Shown: piece after piece, positions 55,613 to 64,000 of the stretch
Layout of the letters: each line of letters begins with the position of its first letter
Numbering within the stretch: the stretch's first letter is position 1
Source of the DNA: an uncultured Amylibacter sp.
GTDB taxonomy: Bacteria > Pseudomonadota > Alphaproteobacteria > Rhodobacterales > Rhodobacteraceae
Length of the DNA: 64,000 bases
Direction of reading: 5' to 3'
NCBI GenBank assembly: GCA_905182285.1
Contig: CAJJAY010000012.1
Coordinates: 1-64,000, forward strand
Translations under genes and position numbers: made by a program
Notes under the pieces: generated by a model
What the model was told of the DNA's origin: nothing
The model's database searches: none
The model's input: only the letters and a program-made list of their open reading frames with translations

Positions 55613-55768
55613 TATTAAGCCCTAAATATATATGACGTTTTTTAGGCCTTACACTGCATTCAGTATCTATTCAATGCTATCTGAAAATAGAGATAATAAG
55701 AATTTTCACTATAAATATTTTAAAGCTAAAAAAATATTAGTTAATAATAATCAAATATTAATAAATTT

Positions 55769-56185
55769 TTATAAGTCTTTCAGGCGTATAACCACATCAA
55801 CACGTGAAACATTGTATCCTTGCGGTACGTCTGGTAATTTTTCAAATCTTATAGATTCTTTTGGAGCATCAGTTAATTTTCCACTGCTTTCCCAGTAAAA
55901 ATGAGGGTGATCGTCAGTTCGAGTGTCAAAATAAGATTTATGACCATCAACATGAATTTCATGCATCAAGCCAGCATCACAAAAGGTTCGAAGAGTATTA
56001 TAAATAGTTGCCAGTGAAACGTTTAAAGAATTACTACAAACAGTTTCATGCAAACTTTCAGCACAAACATGACGATTTAAACCATCACCAATTAACAACT
56101 CAGCTAACGTTAACCGTTGCCTAGTTGGCCGAACTCCAGCACTCTTTAGCCATTCTCGGCCTCTGTTTTCTTGAATATTTACCAT
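55769..56185 (-). CDS. irr: Irr-like Fur family regulator
   Basis: This 138-residue Fur-superfamily regulator has a winged-helix N-terminus (AGVRPTRQRLTLAELLIGDGLNRHVCAESLHETV... ATIYNTLRTFCDAGLMHEI) and a short dimerisation part. In alphaproteobacteria, Irr represses iron-using genes when iron is scarce and is destabilised by haem. Its position divergent from fabA is a common Irr context. The histidine-rich motif (HHH in rhizobia) reads DDHPHFYW here, with one His replaced by Pro. PerR or Fur are less likely from context. Confidence 0.85.
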   Translation of the reverse strand: MVNIQENRGREWLKSAGVRPTRQRLTLAELLIGDGLNRHVCAESLHETVCSNSLNVSLATIYNTLRTFCDAGLMHEIHVDGHKSYFDTRTDDHPHFYWESSGKLTDAPKESIRFEKLPDVPQGYNVSRVDVVIRLKDL

Positions 56186-56267
56186 TAAAAACCTCTATAT
56201 CACTTATATTATGATCCTAAAATAATTAAAATTCAATCCACTTCATTAAAACTCTTTAAATTTCTAC

Positions 56268-56296
56268 TTGCAAGCTTCTATTGCAAGCAAATGCAA
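56268..56296. repeat. Tandem TTGCAAGC boxes upstream of fabA
   Basis: TTGCAAGC occurs at 56268-56275 and 56281-56288, 13 bp apart, followed by ATGCAA at 56291-56296. They lie 45-75 bp upstream of fabA in the irr-fabA gap. Each box contains the palindrome TTGCAA. A regulator site is possible but no known box is matched. Confidence 0.35.
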
Positions 56297-56339
56297 TGAG
56301 ATGGTAAGTGTTGGTAAAATTGAGGCACGGAGCAAAAAT

Positions 56340-56852
56340 ATGACCGAAAGACCAACTAGTTATAACTATGAAGATTTAATAAAATGTTCACGTGGAGAAT
56401 TATTTGGACCCACAAATGCCCAATTACCTGCTCCACCAATGCTTATGATGGACCGAATTACTGAATTGTCTACAGATGGAGGCGAATTTGGCAAAGGCCA
56501 TGTAGTTGCTGAGTTTGATATCAAGCCTGAATTATGGTTTTTTGAGTGTCACTTTCCAGGAAATCCCATAATGCCAGGCTGTTTAGGATTAGACGGTTTA
56601 TGGCAATTAACGGGCTTTAATCTTGGGTGGAGAGGAATGCTTGGTAAAGGAATGGCATTAGGTGTTGGAGAAGTAAAACTAACAGGAATGGTTACTCCAT
56701 CACGGAAAATGTTGACTTATAATGTAGAATTTACCCGTGTAATTGATCGAAAACTCAAAATTGGTGTTGCTAATGGTACAGTACATGCTGACGGCGAATT
56801 AATTTATGCTGTAAAAGATATGAAAGTTGGCTTAGCAAACCAAGAAGTTTAA
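56340..56852 (+). CDS. fabA: 3-hydroxydecanoyl-ACP dehydratase/isomerase
   Basis: This enzyme dehydrates 3-hydroxydecanoyl-ACP and isomerises trans-2 to cis-3 decenoyl-ACP, starting unsaturated fatty acids. ATG 56340 with GGAG seven bases upstream gives 170 residues, the standard length; the track begins at an upstream TTG. The active-site His71 (FFECHFPGNPIMPG) and Asp85 (GLDGLWQL) correspond to E. coli His70 and Asp84. First gene of fabA-fabB-fabI. Confidence 0.96.
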   Translation: MTERPTSYNYEDLIKCSRGELFGPTNAQLPAPPMLMMDRITELSTDGGEFGKGHVVAEFDIKPELWFFECHFPGNPIMPGCLGLDGLWQLTGFNLGWRGMLGKGMALGVGEVKLTGMVTPSRKMLTYNVEFTRVIDRKLKIGVANGTVHADGELIYAVKDMKVGLANQEV

Positions 56853-56880
56853 GCCTAAATATAATTTTAAGGAGATTTAA

Positions 56881-58107
56881 ATGCGTCGAGTAGTAGTCAC
56901 AGGGATGGGCATCATTTCTTCCATTGGAAATGACATAAATGAAGTAACAGATAGTTTAATAAATGGGCGCTCAGGAATTGTAGCTGCACCAGACTATACG
57001 GAAAAAGGCTTTAGATCTCAAATACATGGTTTACCAAAAATTGATGTAACAGAGCATATAGACAAACGACAAATGCGATTTATGGGGCAAGGAGCCGCTT
57101 ATAATTACCTAGCAATGGAACAAGCCATTGCAGACAGCGGCTTAGAAGAAAGTCAGGTTTCAAATGAACGCACTGGAATGGTGATGGGATCTGGTGGTCC
57201 ATCAACTATTAATTTATTTAATGCACATCAAATTACGCTTGAAAAAGGTGCGCCAAAACGAATGGGGCCTTTTATGGTCACTCGTTGCATGTCTTCAACA
57301 AATTCAGCGTGTTTAGCAACACCATTCAAAATAAAAGGTGTAAACTATTCAATTACTTCTGCTTGCTCTACGTCTGCGCATTGTATTGGTAACGGAGTTG
57401 AACAAATTCAAATGGGAAAACAAGACATAGTATTTGCAGGAGGTGGAGAAGAATTAGATTGGTCAATGTCTTGTTTATTTGATGCTATGGGAGCTATGTC
57501 TTCTAAATATAATGACACACCAGAAAAAGCGTCTCGTGCATTTGACGCAAATCGTGATGGCTTTGTGATTGCAGGTGGTGGAGGCGTAGTTGTTCTAGAA
57601 GAACTAACACATGCACTTGCACGTGGTGCAAAAATTTATGCTGAAGTTACTGGATATGGGGCAACATCAGATGGCCATGATATGGTTGCACCATCAGGTG
57701 AAGGTGGTGAACGTTCTATGAAGCTTGCTATATCTACCATTGGTGAGCGTAGCGTAAATTACATAAATGCACATGGAACTTCCACTCCTGCGGGAGACGT
57801 TACTGAAGTTGAAGCGGTACGTAGAGTATTTTCGGACAAAGAGCAGCCTATTATAAGTTCAACAAAGTCTTTAACAGGCCATTCACTTGGAGCGACTGGA
57901 GTTCAGGAGGCAATTTATTCTTTGATTATGCTTGATAAAGATTTTGTTGCAGCATCTGCAAATATTTCTGAATTAGATCCCGCTTTAAAAGAAAATGAAA
58001 TTGCTACAAAACGTATTGATAATGCAAGTTTAGATACGGTTTTATCAAATAGCTTTGGCTTTGGTGGTACTAATGCCAGTTTAGCTATGAGCAAATATAA
58101 TGGGTAA
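56881..58107 (+). CDS. fabB: Beta-ketoacyl-ACP synthase I
   Basis: This condensing enzyme elongates cis-3-decenoyl-ACP and other chains. It has 408 residues. The catalytic triad is visible: Cys162 in [10 protein letters not shown], His in [11 protein letters not shown], and His in [13 protein letters not shown]. The end [12 protein letters not shown] is typical. AAGGAG precedes the ATG. It sits between fabA and fabI with short gaps, so the three share a transcript. Confidence 0.96.
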   Translation: MRRVVVTGMGIISSIGNDINEVTDSLINGRSGIVAAPDYTEKGFRSQIHGLPKIDVTEHIDKRQMRFMGQGAAYNYLAMEQAIADSGLEESQVSNERTGMVMGSGGPSTINLFNAHQITLEKGAPKRMGPFMVTRCMSSTNSACLATPFKIKGVNYSITSACSTSAHCIGNGVEQIQMGKQDIVFAGGGEELDWSMSCLFDAMGAMSSKYNDTPEKASRAFDANRDGFVIAGGGGVVVLEELTHALARGAKIYAEVTGYGATSDGHDMVAPSGEGGERSMKLAISTIGERSVNYINAHGTSTPAGDVTEVEAVRRVFSDKEQPIISSTKSLTGHSLGATGVQEAIYSLIMLDKDFVAASANISELDPALKENEIATKRIDNASLDTVLSNSFGFGGTNASLAMSKYNG

Positions 58108-58112
58108 AAAAT

Positions 58113-58901
58113 ATGTCTGATTTAATGAAGGGTAAACGCGGCCTTATAATGGGTGTTGCAAACGATAAATCAATCGCTTGGGGTATAGCTCGTGAAATGG
58201 CAGCACAAGGCGCTGAGCTTGCCTTTACATACCAAGGTGAAGCATTCGGAAAGCGTGTTCAACCACTGGCAGCAAGCCTTGGGTCAAGTATATTAGTAGA
58301 TGCAGATGTAACTGATGATGCTTCTTTAGATATCGCATTTAATGAACTTAAAGAAAAGTGGGGTAAATTAGACTTTATTGTTCACGCAGTAGCATATTCT
58401 GATAAAAATGAATTAGTAGGCAGGTTTGTGGATACAAGTCGTGCGAATTTTAAAAATTCACTTGATATTTCATGTTATTCTTTAATTGAAGTCTCCCGAA
58501 GAGCCTCAGAACTTATGACAGATGGTGGAACAATCTTAACATTGACATATCAAGGCTCAAATCGTGTTACGCCATTCTATAATGTCATGGGTGTTGCAAA
58601 AGCTGCATTAGAAAGTGCAGTTCGATATCTTGCAAATGATTTAGGTCCCCAAGGAATTAGGGTTAATGCAATAAGCCCTGGACCAATGAGAACATTAGCT
58701 GGCGCTGCAATTGGTGGTGCACGAAAAACATTTCGTACAACTGAAGCAAATTCACCCATGCGCGCAAACGCAACATTAGAAAGTGTTGGCGGGACTGCTG
58801 TTTATCTTGCTTCCGATTATGGGCAGTGTACAACAGGCGAAATTATTTATGTTGATGGCGGGTATCATGTTTTAGGTATGGCACAATCTGAAAATCTTTA
58901 A
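58113..58901 (+). CDS. fabI: Enoyl-ACP reductase (NADH), FabI
   Basis: This short-chain dehydrogenase-like enzyme completes the fatty acid elongation cycle. It has 262 residues. The nucleotide motif reads GVANDKSIAWGIAREMA, and the FabI catalytic pair is YNVMGVAKA (Tyr-x6-Lys). LTYQGSNRVTPFYN and ISPGPMRTLAGAAIGG are family stretches. Five bases separate it from fabB. Confidence 0.96.
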   Translation: MSDLMKGKRGLIMGVANDKSIAWGIAREMAAQGAELAFTYQGEAFGKRVQPLAASLGSSILVDADVTDDASLDIAFNELKEKWGKLDFIVHAVAYSDKNELVGRFVDTSRANFKNSLDISCYSLIEVSRRASELMTDGGTILTLTYQGSNRVTPFYNVMGVAKAALESAVRYLANDLGPQGIRVNAISPGPMRTLAGAAIGGARKTFRTTEANSPMRANATLESVGGTAVYLASDYGQCTTGEIIYVDGGYHVLGMAQSENL

Positions 58902-58917
58902 TTAGATTGACGCTACA

Positions 58918-58948
58918 CTCCTTTTATTAAATGCTATAAATAAAGGAG
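58918..58948 (+). promoter_or_regulatory. Hairpin covering the ribosome site of the dehalogenase-type gene
   Basis: CTCCTTTTATT (58918-58928) can pair with AATAAAGGAG (58939-58948), one bulged T, across a 10-nt loop. The right arm contains the AGGAG of the next gene, so translation could be masked. It could also be a weak terminator for fabI. Confidence 0.4.
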
Positions 58949-58954
58949 ATAAAC

Positions 58955-59644
58955 ATGGCTAATATTTGTATATTTGACGCATATGGAACTCTTTTTGATG
59001 TAATGTCTGCAGCTCGAATGCTAGCTAACGAAAAAGCATACGATAAATTTTCAAAATATTCAGAAAAAGTTTCTAATACTTGGCGTATCAAGCAGCTTGA
59101 ATATACTTGGCTGCGCAATATTATGGATGATTATTTGGACTTTTGGCAGATTACAAAAGACGGATTAGATTTTGCTTTAGAAGAGAGTCAGATACAAAAT
59201 ACTCAGCTAAGAAACCGCCTACTAGATTTATATTGGAATTTGTCAGCATATTCTGAAGCTCGTGATGTTTTAATAGCATTAAAATCAAATAATATTCGCA
59301 CGGGTATTCTATCAAATGGCTCAAGAGATATGCTAGATAGTGCAGTTAAATCTGCAAATTTAAATGACAATTTAGACGTTGTTCTGTCTATTGATAAAAT
59401 AAAGATTTATAAGCCAGACCCAAAAGTCTACCAAATGGTTTTGGACCACTTCAATTGCACCAAAGGAGATGTATTATTTATATCTTCAAATGGTTGGGAT
59501 ATTTCTGGTGCAAGTAAATTTGGCTTTAAAACACTATGGGTTAACCGTAATTTTAACCCTCAAGATCGTCTTAATTTTAAACCCTGGAAGATAGTAAATA
59601 ATTTATCAGCCATACCTAGCATTGTGAAAGAATTAAATGAGTAA
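58955..59644 (+). CDS. Haloacid dehalogenase type II-like protein
   Basis: This 229-residue HAD-superfamily protein has L-2-haloacid dehalogenase features: nucleophile motif FDAYGTLFDV, the cap-domain YTWLRNIMDDY with an arginine, GILSNGSRDML, YKPDPKVYQMVLDHF and FISSNGWDISGASKFGF. These residues resemble the dehalogenases rather than phosphatases. Substrate could be a 2-haloacid; many homologues are untested. It overlaps the downstream PLP gene by eight bases, which suggests a linked pathway or simple compact packing. Confidence 0.87.
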   Translation: MANICIFDAYGTLFDVMSAARMLANEKAYDKFSKYSEKVSNTWRIKQLEYTWLRNIMDDYLDFWQITKDGLDFALEESQIQNTQLRNRLLDLYWNLSAYSEARDVLIALKSNNIRTGILSNGSRDMLDSAVKSANLNDNLDVVLSIDKIKIYKPDPKVYQMVLDHFNCTKGDVLFISSNGWDISGASKFGFKTLWVNRNFNPQDRLNFKPWKIVNNLSAIPSIVKELNE

Positions 59645-60614
59645 CTTCCAAATGATATTGGCAGCTTATGATCGAATAGCTCCTCATTCTATATATACAC
59701 CGTTACTATCATCACCTTTTTTGGACAGAATTGCTAAACGTAGACTATGGGTAAAAGCAGAGTGTTTACAGCACACAGGCTCATTCAAATTTCGAGGTGG
59801 ATGGTCTGCAATCTCTGCACTGAAACCTAAAGATCGCGCACGTGGTGTAATAACCTTTTCATCTGGCAATCATGCTCAAGGAATTGCATCAGCTGCTGCA
59901 CACCATGATGTTTCAGCAACTATAATTATGCCAAGTGATTCCCCTGATGTGAAAATTAAAAACACTAAAGATTTAGGTGCAAAAGTAATATTATATAACC
60001 GCAAAACAGAAGATCGAAATCTTATAGAAACGGAAGTCAATCCTGATAAATCGCTTCTACTAATTAAACCTTATGACGATCATAATGTAATTGCGGGTCA
60101 AGGTTCTGTAGGCATTGAAATTGCCGCCCAAGCTAAAACAAGAAATATTAAAAAGGCTGATGTTCTTGTTTGCTCTGGAGGAGGAGGGTTGGCATCTGGC
60201 ATTGCTTTAAGCTTAGAGCAGCTTAATCCTAATATGTTAGTTAGAACCGCTGAACCTGATAAATTTGATGATATAAAAAAATCTTTAAAAAGTGGAAAAA
60301 TTGAATGTAACAAACATACTAGTGGTTCGGTTTGTGATGCAGTCTTAACACTATGTCCAGGTGATATAACATTTCCAATTCTAAAACGCTTATGCGGAGC
60401 AGGTTTCAGTGTTTCTGATGAAGAAGCGCTAAGAGCAATGGTTCTTGCATTTGAACAGTTACGAATTGTTGTGGAACCAGGAGGAGCAGTGGCATTGGCT
60501 GCCGCATTATTTCACGGAAAAGAATTAAATAATGAAGATGTGATAGTAGTTGCAACAGGCGGTAATGTTGATAGAAAAATTTTTCAAAATGCACTAATAA
60601 AATACGGAAAATAA
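59637..60614 (+). CDS. Threonine/serine dehydratase-type PLP enzyme
   Basis: This 325-residue fold-type II PLP enzyme without an ACT regulatory domain is therefore more like catabolic threonine dehydratase, serine racemase or hydroxyaspartate ammonia-lyase than biosynthetic IlvA. The PLP lysine is in HTGSFKFRGG, the asparagine loop is SSGNHAQGIA, the glycine loop is CSGGGGLASGIA, and VEPGGAVALAA follows. Substrate choice cannot be made from sequence alone. Overlaps the dehalogenase-type gene and ends at a terminator. Confidence 0.88.
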   Translation: MSNFQMILAAYDRIAPHSIYTPLLSSPFLDRIAKRRLWVKAECLQHTGSFKFRGGWSAISALKPKDRARGVITFSSGNHAQGIASAAAHHDVSATIIMPSDSPDVKIKNTKDLGAKVILYNRKTEDRNLIETEVNPDKSLLLIKPYDDHNVIAGQGSVGIEIAAQAKTRNIKKADVLVCSGGGGLASGIALSLEQLNPNMLVRTAEPDKFDDIKKSLKSGKIECNKHTSGSVCDAVLTLCPGDITFPILKRLCGAGFSVSDEEALRAMVLAFEQLRIVVEPGGAVALAAALFHGKELNNEDVIVVATGGNVDRKIFQNALIKYGK

Positions 60615-60630
60615 TTATATTTAGATAAAA

Positions 60631-60665
60631 TTATTAAGCAATATTATTGATACTGCTTAATAATA
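60631..60665. terminator. Bidirectional terminator between dehydratase and DMGDH-like genes
   Basis: A perfect 11-bp inverted repeat (ATTATTAAGCA and its complement) with a 13-nt loop lies between convergent genes. The stem is AT-rich, with only short T runs beyond. Confidence 0.6.
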
Positions 60666-60672
60666 ATTTAAG

Positions 60673-63174
60673 TTAAATATCAGTTCGAATTGTAATATTT
60701 TTTGGATCATATGGACTATCTTTAACTATCTCACAAGAATAAAGATTACCTAAAATATTTACAGTTAATTTTTGTCCAACTTTTGCTAATTCAGGATTAA
60801 CATATCCCATACCAATAGATTTATTAAAGGTTACTGAATAACCACCAGAGGTTAATCGACCAACTTTTATATCATTACTATATAGAGCTTCCCGACCCCA
60901 TGGGTCTGCATCTGATGGGCCATCAATTAATAGAGTCACACATTTTGATCGAATACCAGTTTCAATCATTGCATCTTTACCAAAAAAATCTTTTTCTAAA
61001 TCAATAAACCTAGGAAGGTCCGCTTCTTGTGGTGTTGCATCTCGTCCTAATTCAGTACCAAAAGCTCGATATGATTTTTCTTGTCGCAACCAATTCTGCG
61101 CTCTACCTCCCACAAGCTTAATTCCAAAATCAGAACCAGCATCCATTATTAAATCATATAAATAGTTCTGCATTTCAATCGGGTGATGCAATTCCCATCC
61201 TAATTCACCTGTATATGCAACTCTTATCGCATTTACTGGACACATTCCTAATTCAATTTTTTGCGTTGAAAGCCAAGGAAACCTTTTATTTGAAAGCGCT
61301 GTTAATGGGTCTGAATCTTTAATAATTTTTGATAATACATCACGTGTTTTTGGTCCTGCAATTGCGAAAACACCCCACTGATTTGTTACATCATGAATTT
61401 CTATGTAACCAAATTCAGCTGCTTTATCTTCAGCAGCTTTTGTCAAATAATCTGAATCATATGCAGTCCAAGCACCCGCAGAAACCAGATAATAATCATT
61501 TTGCCCATTTCTAACAATCGTATATTCTGTGCGTGTAGTACCAGACCTGGTCAATGCATATGTAAGATTTATACGGCCTATTTTTGGCAGCTTATTACAT
61601 GTAAACCAATCTAAAAATTGTGTGGCACCAGGACCTTTTACAATATGTTTTGTAAAAGCAGTTGCATCGATTAGCCCTACACTTTCACGAATTGCCCTTG
61701 CCTCATCAACAGCATATTTCCACCATTTACCTCTACGAAAAGATCTACTGTCATGGTCAAAATTTTCATCAGCATCAATTGGACCAAAATAGTTAGGGCG
61801 ATCCCATCCATTTACACGGCCAAATTGAGCGCCTGCAGCTTTTTGGCGATCATAAGCAGGTGATGTTCGCAATGCATTACATGCAGGCCTCTCTTCATCT
61901 GGGTGATGTAATATATATACATGCTCATAGCATTCTTCATTTTTGCGAGCAGCGTATTCAGTGGTCATCCATGAGCCATATCGTTTGGGGTCTAATGAAG
62001 CCATATCAATTTCAGCTTCTCCATTAACCATCATTTGTGCCATATAGTTGCCAACACCACCTGCTGCGGTAATACCAAAACTAAATCCTTCTGCTAACCA
62101 CATATTCCGCAAACCAGGAGCTGGACCAACTAGTGGATTACCATCTGGCGTATAACAAATAGGGCCATTAAAATCATCCTTAAGGCCACTTTCTTCACAT
62201 GAAGGCATACGATGAATCATTGCCATATACTGATCTTCAATTCTTTCTAAATTTAATGGAAATAAATCTGCCCTGAAACTATCAGGAACACCATATTCAA
62301 ATCTTGCTGGAGCATGCTTCTCATATACGCCTAATATCCATCCGCCCCGCTCTTCACGAACATAAGACTGTGCATCAGCATCGCGTATAACTGGATGTTC
62401 AGGATTTCCCTCTGCTCGCCATTTTTGCAACAATGGGTCTACATCAGTAACAATAAATTGATGCTCAACAGGTATTGCAGGGATTTTTATTCCCAAAAGC
62501 CTTGCAGTTCTTTGGGCATGATTGCCCGTTGCAGTTACAACATGTTCAGCAGTTATAACTATTTGTTCCTCAGATGGTATTAAGTTTCCACCCTTCTCAA
62601 CCATTTTGGTACATGTAACTTTCCATTCTTCACCAGTCCACTTGTAGCCATCAACCTGCCATTTTCTTTCAATACTTACGCCCATTTGTCGCGCGCCCTT
62701 GGCCATTGCCATAGTAACATCAGCAGGATTAATATATCCATCTGTTGGATGGTATATTGCACCTTCCAAATCATCAGTTCTAATCAGTGGCCAACGCTCT
62801 TTAATTTGATTTGGGGTAAGTTTTTCATATTCTATTCCTAGTGTCTCTGCTGTTGAGCCATATAACATATATTCATCCATACGGTCTTTGGTTTGAGCCA
62901 TACGAAGATTACCTACAACTGAGAAGCCTGCATTTAATCCTGTTTCTGCTTCCAATGATTTGTAAAAATCAACTGAGTAATCATGTAAGTGTGAAGTAGC
63001 ATAACCCATATTAAATAGTGGCAACAATCCAGCAGCATGCCAGGTAGATCCAGATGTTAATTCATCACGCTCTAACAACATAATATCATTCCAGCCGTAT
63101 TTGGCTAAATGGTATGCTATACCTGTCCCAACAGCACCACCACCAACTACTAAAGCTTTTACATGAGTTTTCAT
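60673..63174 (-). CDS. Dimethylglycine/sarcosine dehydrogenase-family flavoprotein
   Basis: This is a two-part demethylating dehydrogenase. ATG 63174 with GGAG eight bases upstream gives 833 residues; the track adds 17. The N-terminal FAD oxidoreductase domain has VVGGGAVGTGIAYHLAKYG and SGSTWHAAGL, where His46 matches the histidine that carries covalent FAD in dimethylglycine and sarcosine dehydrogenases. From about residue 430 a GcvT-like folate domain follows (ESVGLIDATAFTKHIVKGPGA, AYTGELGWELHHP). The methyl group would go to tetrahydrofolate. The substrate may be dimethylglycine, sarcosine or a related amine; no partner gene shows which. Confidence 0.9.
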   Translation of the reverse strand: MKTHVKALVVGGGAVGTGIAYHLAKYGWNDIMLLERDELTSGSTWHAAGLLPLFNMGYATSHLHDYSVDFYKSLEAETGLNAGFSVVGNLRMAQTKDRMDEYMLYGSTAETLGIEYEKLTPNQIKERWPLIRTDDLEGAIYHPTDGYINPADVTMAMAKGARQMGVSIERKWQVDGYKWTGEEWKVTCTKMVEKGGNLIPSEEQIVITAEHVVTATGNHAQRTARLLGIKIPAIPVEHQFIVTDVDPLLQKWRAEGNPEHPVIRDADAQSYVREERGGWILGVYEKHAPARFEYGVPDSFRADLFPLNLERIEDQYMAMIHRMPSCEESGLKDDFNGPICYTPDGNPLVGPAPGLRNMWLAEGFSFGITAAGGVGNYMAQMMVNGEAEIDMASLDPKRYGSWMTTEYAARKNEECYEHVYILHHPDEERPACNALRTSPAYDRQKAAGAQFGRVNGWDRPNYFGPIDADENFDHDSRSFRRGKWWKYAVDEARAIRESVGLIDATAFTKHIVKGPGATQFLDWFTCNKLPKIGRINLTYALTRSGTTRTEYTIVRNGQNDYYLVSAGAWTAYDSDYLTKAAEDKAAEFGYIEIHDVTNQWGVFAIAGPKTRDVLSKIIKDSDPLTALSNKRFPWLSTQKIELGMCPVNAIRVAYTGELGWELHHPIEMQNYLYDLIMDAGSDFGIKLVGGRAQNWLRQEKSYRAFGTELGRDATPQEADLPRFIDLEKDFFGKDAMIETGIRSKCVTLLIDGPSDADPWGREALYSNDIKVGRLTSGGYSVTFNKSIGMGYVNPELAKVGQKLTVNILGNLYSCEIVKDSPYDPKNITIRTDI

Positions 63175-63336
63175 CTTCGAATCTCCAAATGAAAATAATA
63201 TGCAGAATTGCAGAAAAATCAGCAATAGCAGTCAACCTGCCGACTGTTTTTTTCAAAAAACGACAATGTTTGGATTTGATACTGGATTAGTAACAGCAAG
63301 CGCCCTAGATACATTAAAATAATAAGGAATTTCTTC

Positions 63337-64000
63337 ATGCAAACATCAAATCCACTACTGTTCAACTGGGAATCTAAATTTCAACTTCCACCTTTTGATT
63401 TAATAAAAGATTATCATTTTGATGAGGCGTTCAAAGAAGCTTTTTCTCAAATTGAATTAGCAATAGAAAAAATTGCCAATCAAGCTAACCTACCCACATT
63501 CGAGAATACTATAGAAGAACTAGAGCGATCTGATGGTTTAATGAATAAGGTTGCTAGTATTTTTGCAAACTTAGCAAGTTCAGATTCAAATTCAAAACTT
63601 GAAGAACTCCAGCGCGACTTAGCTCCCAAATGGGCTAAAATGGATTCAGACATTAAACTTAATAAAAAATTATTTGCTCGTGTTGATAGCCTTTATAAAA
63701 AAAGAGCATATTTAAACATAACAAAAGAACAGCTAAGAGTTTTAGAATTGTACCATCTTTCGTTTGTAAGATCAGGCGCAGAACTAAAAGACATTAAGCA
63801 AAAAAAATTAAAAAAAATACTCCAGCGTTTAGCTGAATTAGGTACAAATTTTACACAAAATTTACTAAAGGACGAACGCGATTGGTTTATGAGCATAACA
63901 GATGAGGATCTTATCGGATGCCCTCAATTTCTAAAAGATGCAGCCAGAGAAGCCGCTCAAGAGCGAAGTATCAATGGATATATAATAACGCTATCACGAA
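63337..64000 (+). CDS. M3 family oligopeptidase, N-terminal part (cut by window edge)
   Basis: Only the first 221 codons are visible, starting at ATG 63337 after AAGGA. NPLLFNWESKFQLPPFDLIK and LPTFENTIEELERSDGLMNKVASIFANLASSDS are characteristic of the helical N-terminal region of oligopeptidase A/peptidyl-dipeptidase Dcp. The zinc site HEFGH lies beyond the window and cannot be checked. The cytosolic role is degradation of peptides. Divergent from the DMGDH-like gene. Confidence 0.9.
   Translation, partial: MQTSNPLLFNWESKFQLPPFDLIKDYHFDEAFKEAFSQIELAIEKIANQANLPTFENTIEELERSDGLMNKVASIFANLASSDSNSKLEELQRDLAPKWAKMDSDIKLNKKLFARVDSLYKKRAYLNITKEQLRVLELYHLSFVRSGAELKDIKQKKLKKILQRLAELGTNFTQNLLKDERDWFMSITDEDLIGCPQFLKDAAREAAQERSINGYIITLSR

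Noticed and set aside
55613-55768. Gap between irr and miaB as a small gene or strong terminator
   Set aside because: The only open frame (plus strand, 55632-55898) overlaps irr and has no protein character. The hairpin near 55620-55655 has a mismatch and no T tract.

Overview
The window reads as ordinary chromosome of a low-GC, streamlined marine alphaproteobacterium, most likely a pelagic Rhodobacterales/Rhodobacteraceae lineage. The gene neighbourhoods point there: rpsA-ihfB-lapA-trpF-trpB, lnt-corC-ybeY-phoH-miaB, an Irr-like Fur protein divergent from fabA-fabB-fabI, and an Lrp/AsnC gene divergent from trxB. A SAM/SAH-type riboswitch in front of metK, an element known from Rhodobacterales, supports this. 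The DNA is visibly AT-rich, which suggests a NAC11-7/HTCC2255-like pelagic clade rather than a typical high-GC roseobacter; that placement is inference. I see no transposase, integrase, phage gene, CRISPR array or rRNA. There is one tRNA, Arg(TCT).

Layout. 1-9 kb: a TakP/FcbT1-type TRAP transporter (dctPQM, minus strand, dctM cut by the left edge) is divergent from a four-gene heterotetrameric sarcosine-oxidase-like operon (soxBDAG, plus strand). 9-13.5 kb: a three-gene molybdoenzyme operon whose catalytic subunit has no Tat signal, best read as a cytoplasmic sulfite dehydrogenase, SoeABC. 13.6-20.7 kb: housekeeping genes csaA, proC, a YbjN-domain gene, ubiK, lgt, a MidA-type methyltransferase, pgeF, an Lrp regulator, trxB and a GFA-family gene. 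20.8-22 kb: small unknown membrane proteins, two striking tandem hairpins in a non-coding stretch, a 45-residue single-TM ORF missed by the ORF track, and tRNA-Arg. 22-34.6 kb: an NDUFS4-like gene, uvrB, DUF4864, a FadJ-like enzyme, chrA, a class I lysyl-tRNA synthetase, a TerB-like gene, nadD, a siderophore-interacting reductase and ettA. 34.6-40.7 kb: a lipopolysaccharide patch (GT4, waaA, lpxL), a HAD hydrolase and a lone HyuA-type protein. 40.7-56 kb: a long, mostly minus-strand core block from trpB to the Irr-like gene. 56-60.6 kb: fabA-fabB-fabI, a haloacid-dehalogenase-type gene and a PLP dehydratase. 60.7-63.2 kb: a large dimethylglycine/sarcosine-dehydrogenase-family flavoprotein. From 63.3 kb: the start of an M3 oligopeptidase, cut by the right edge.

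How the genes fit together. Two flavoprotein systems with folate-binding GcvT domains (soxBDAG and the 833-residue DMGDH-like protein) suggest that N-methylated osmolytes are used as carbon, nitrogen and C1 sources. The TRAP transporter may feed the first of them. SoeABC would remove sulfite released from organosulfur compounds. The rest is core metabolism: unsaturated fatty acid synthesis, lipid A and lipoprotein maturation, methionine/SAM and aromatic amino acid synthesis.

The strongest unexplained signal is the pair of hairpins at 21178-21242 and 21310-21368. They share a 7-bp closing stem and an identical 33-nt loop length. Their inner stems differ in sequence but stay paired, and each loop carries a C-rich CUUC(U)CCC segment. 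They look like two paralogous structured small RNAs. Coordinates, motifs and start choices were read by eye; no database search or folding program was run.
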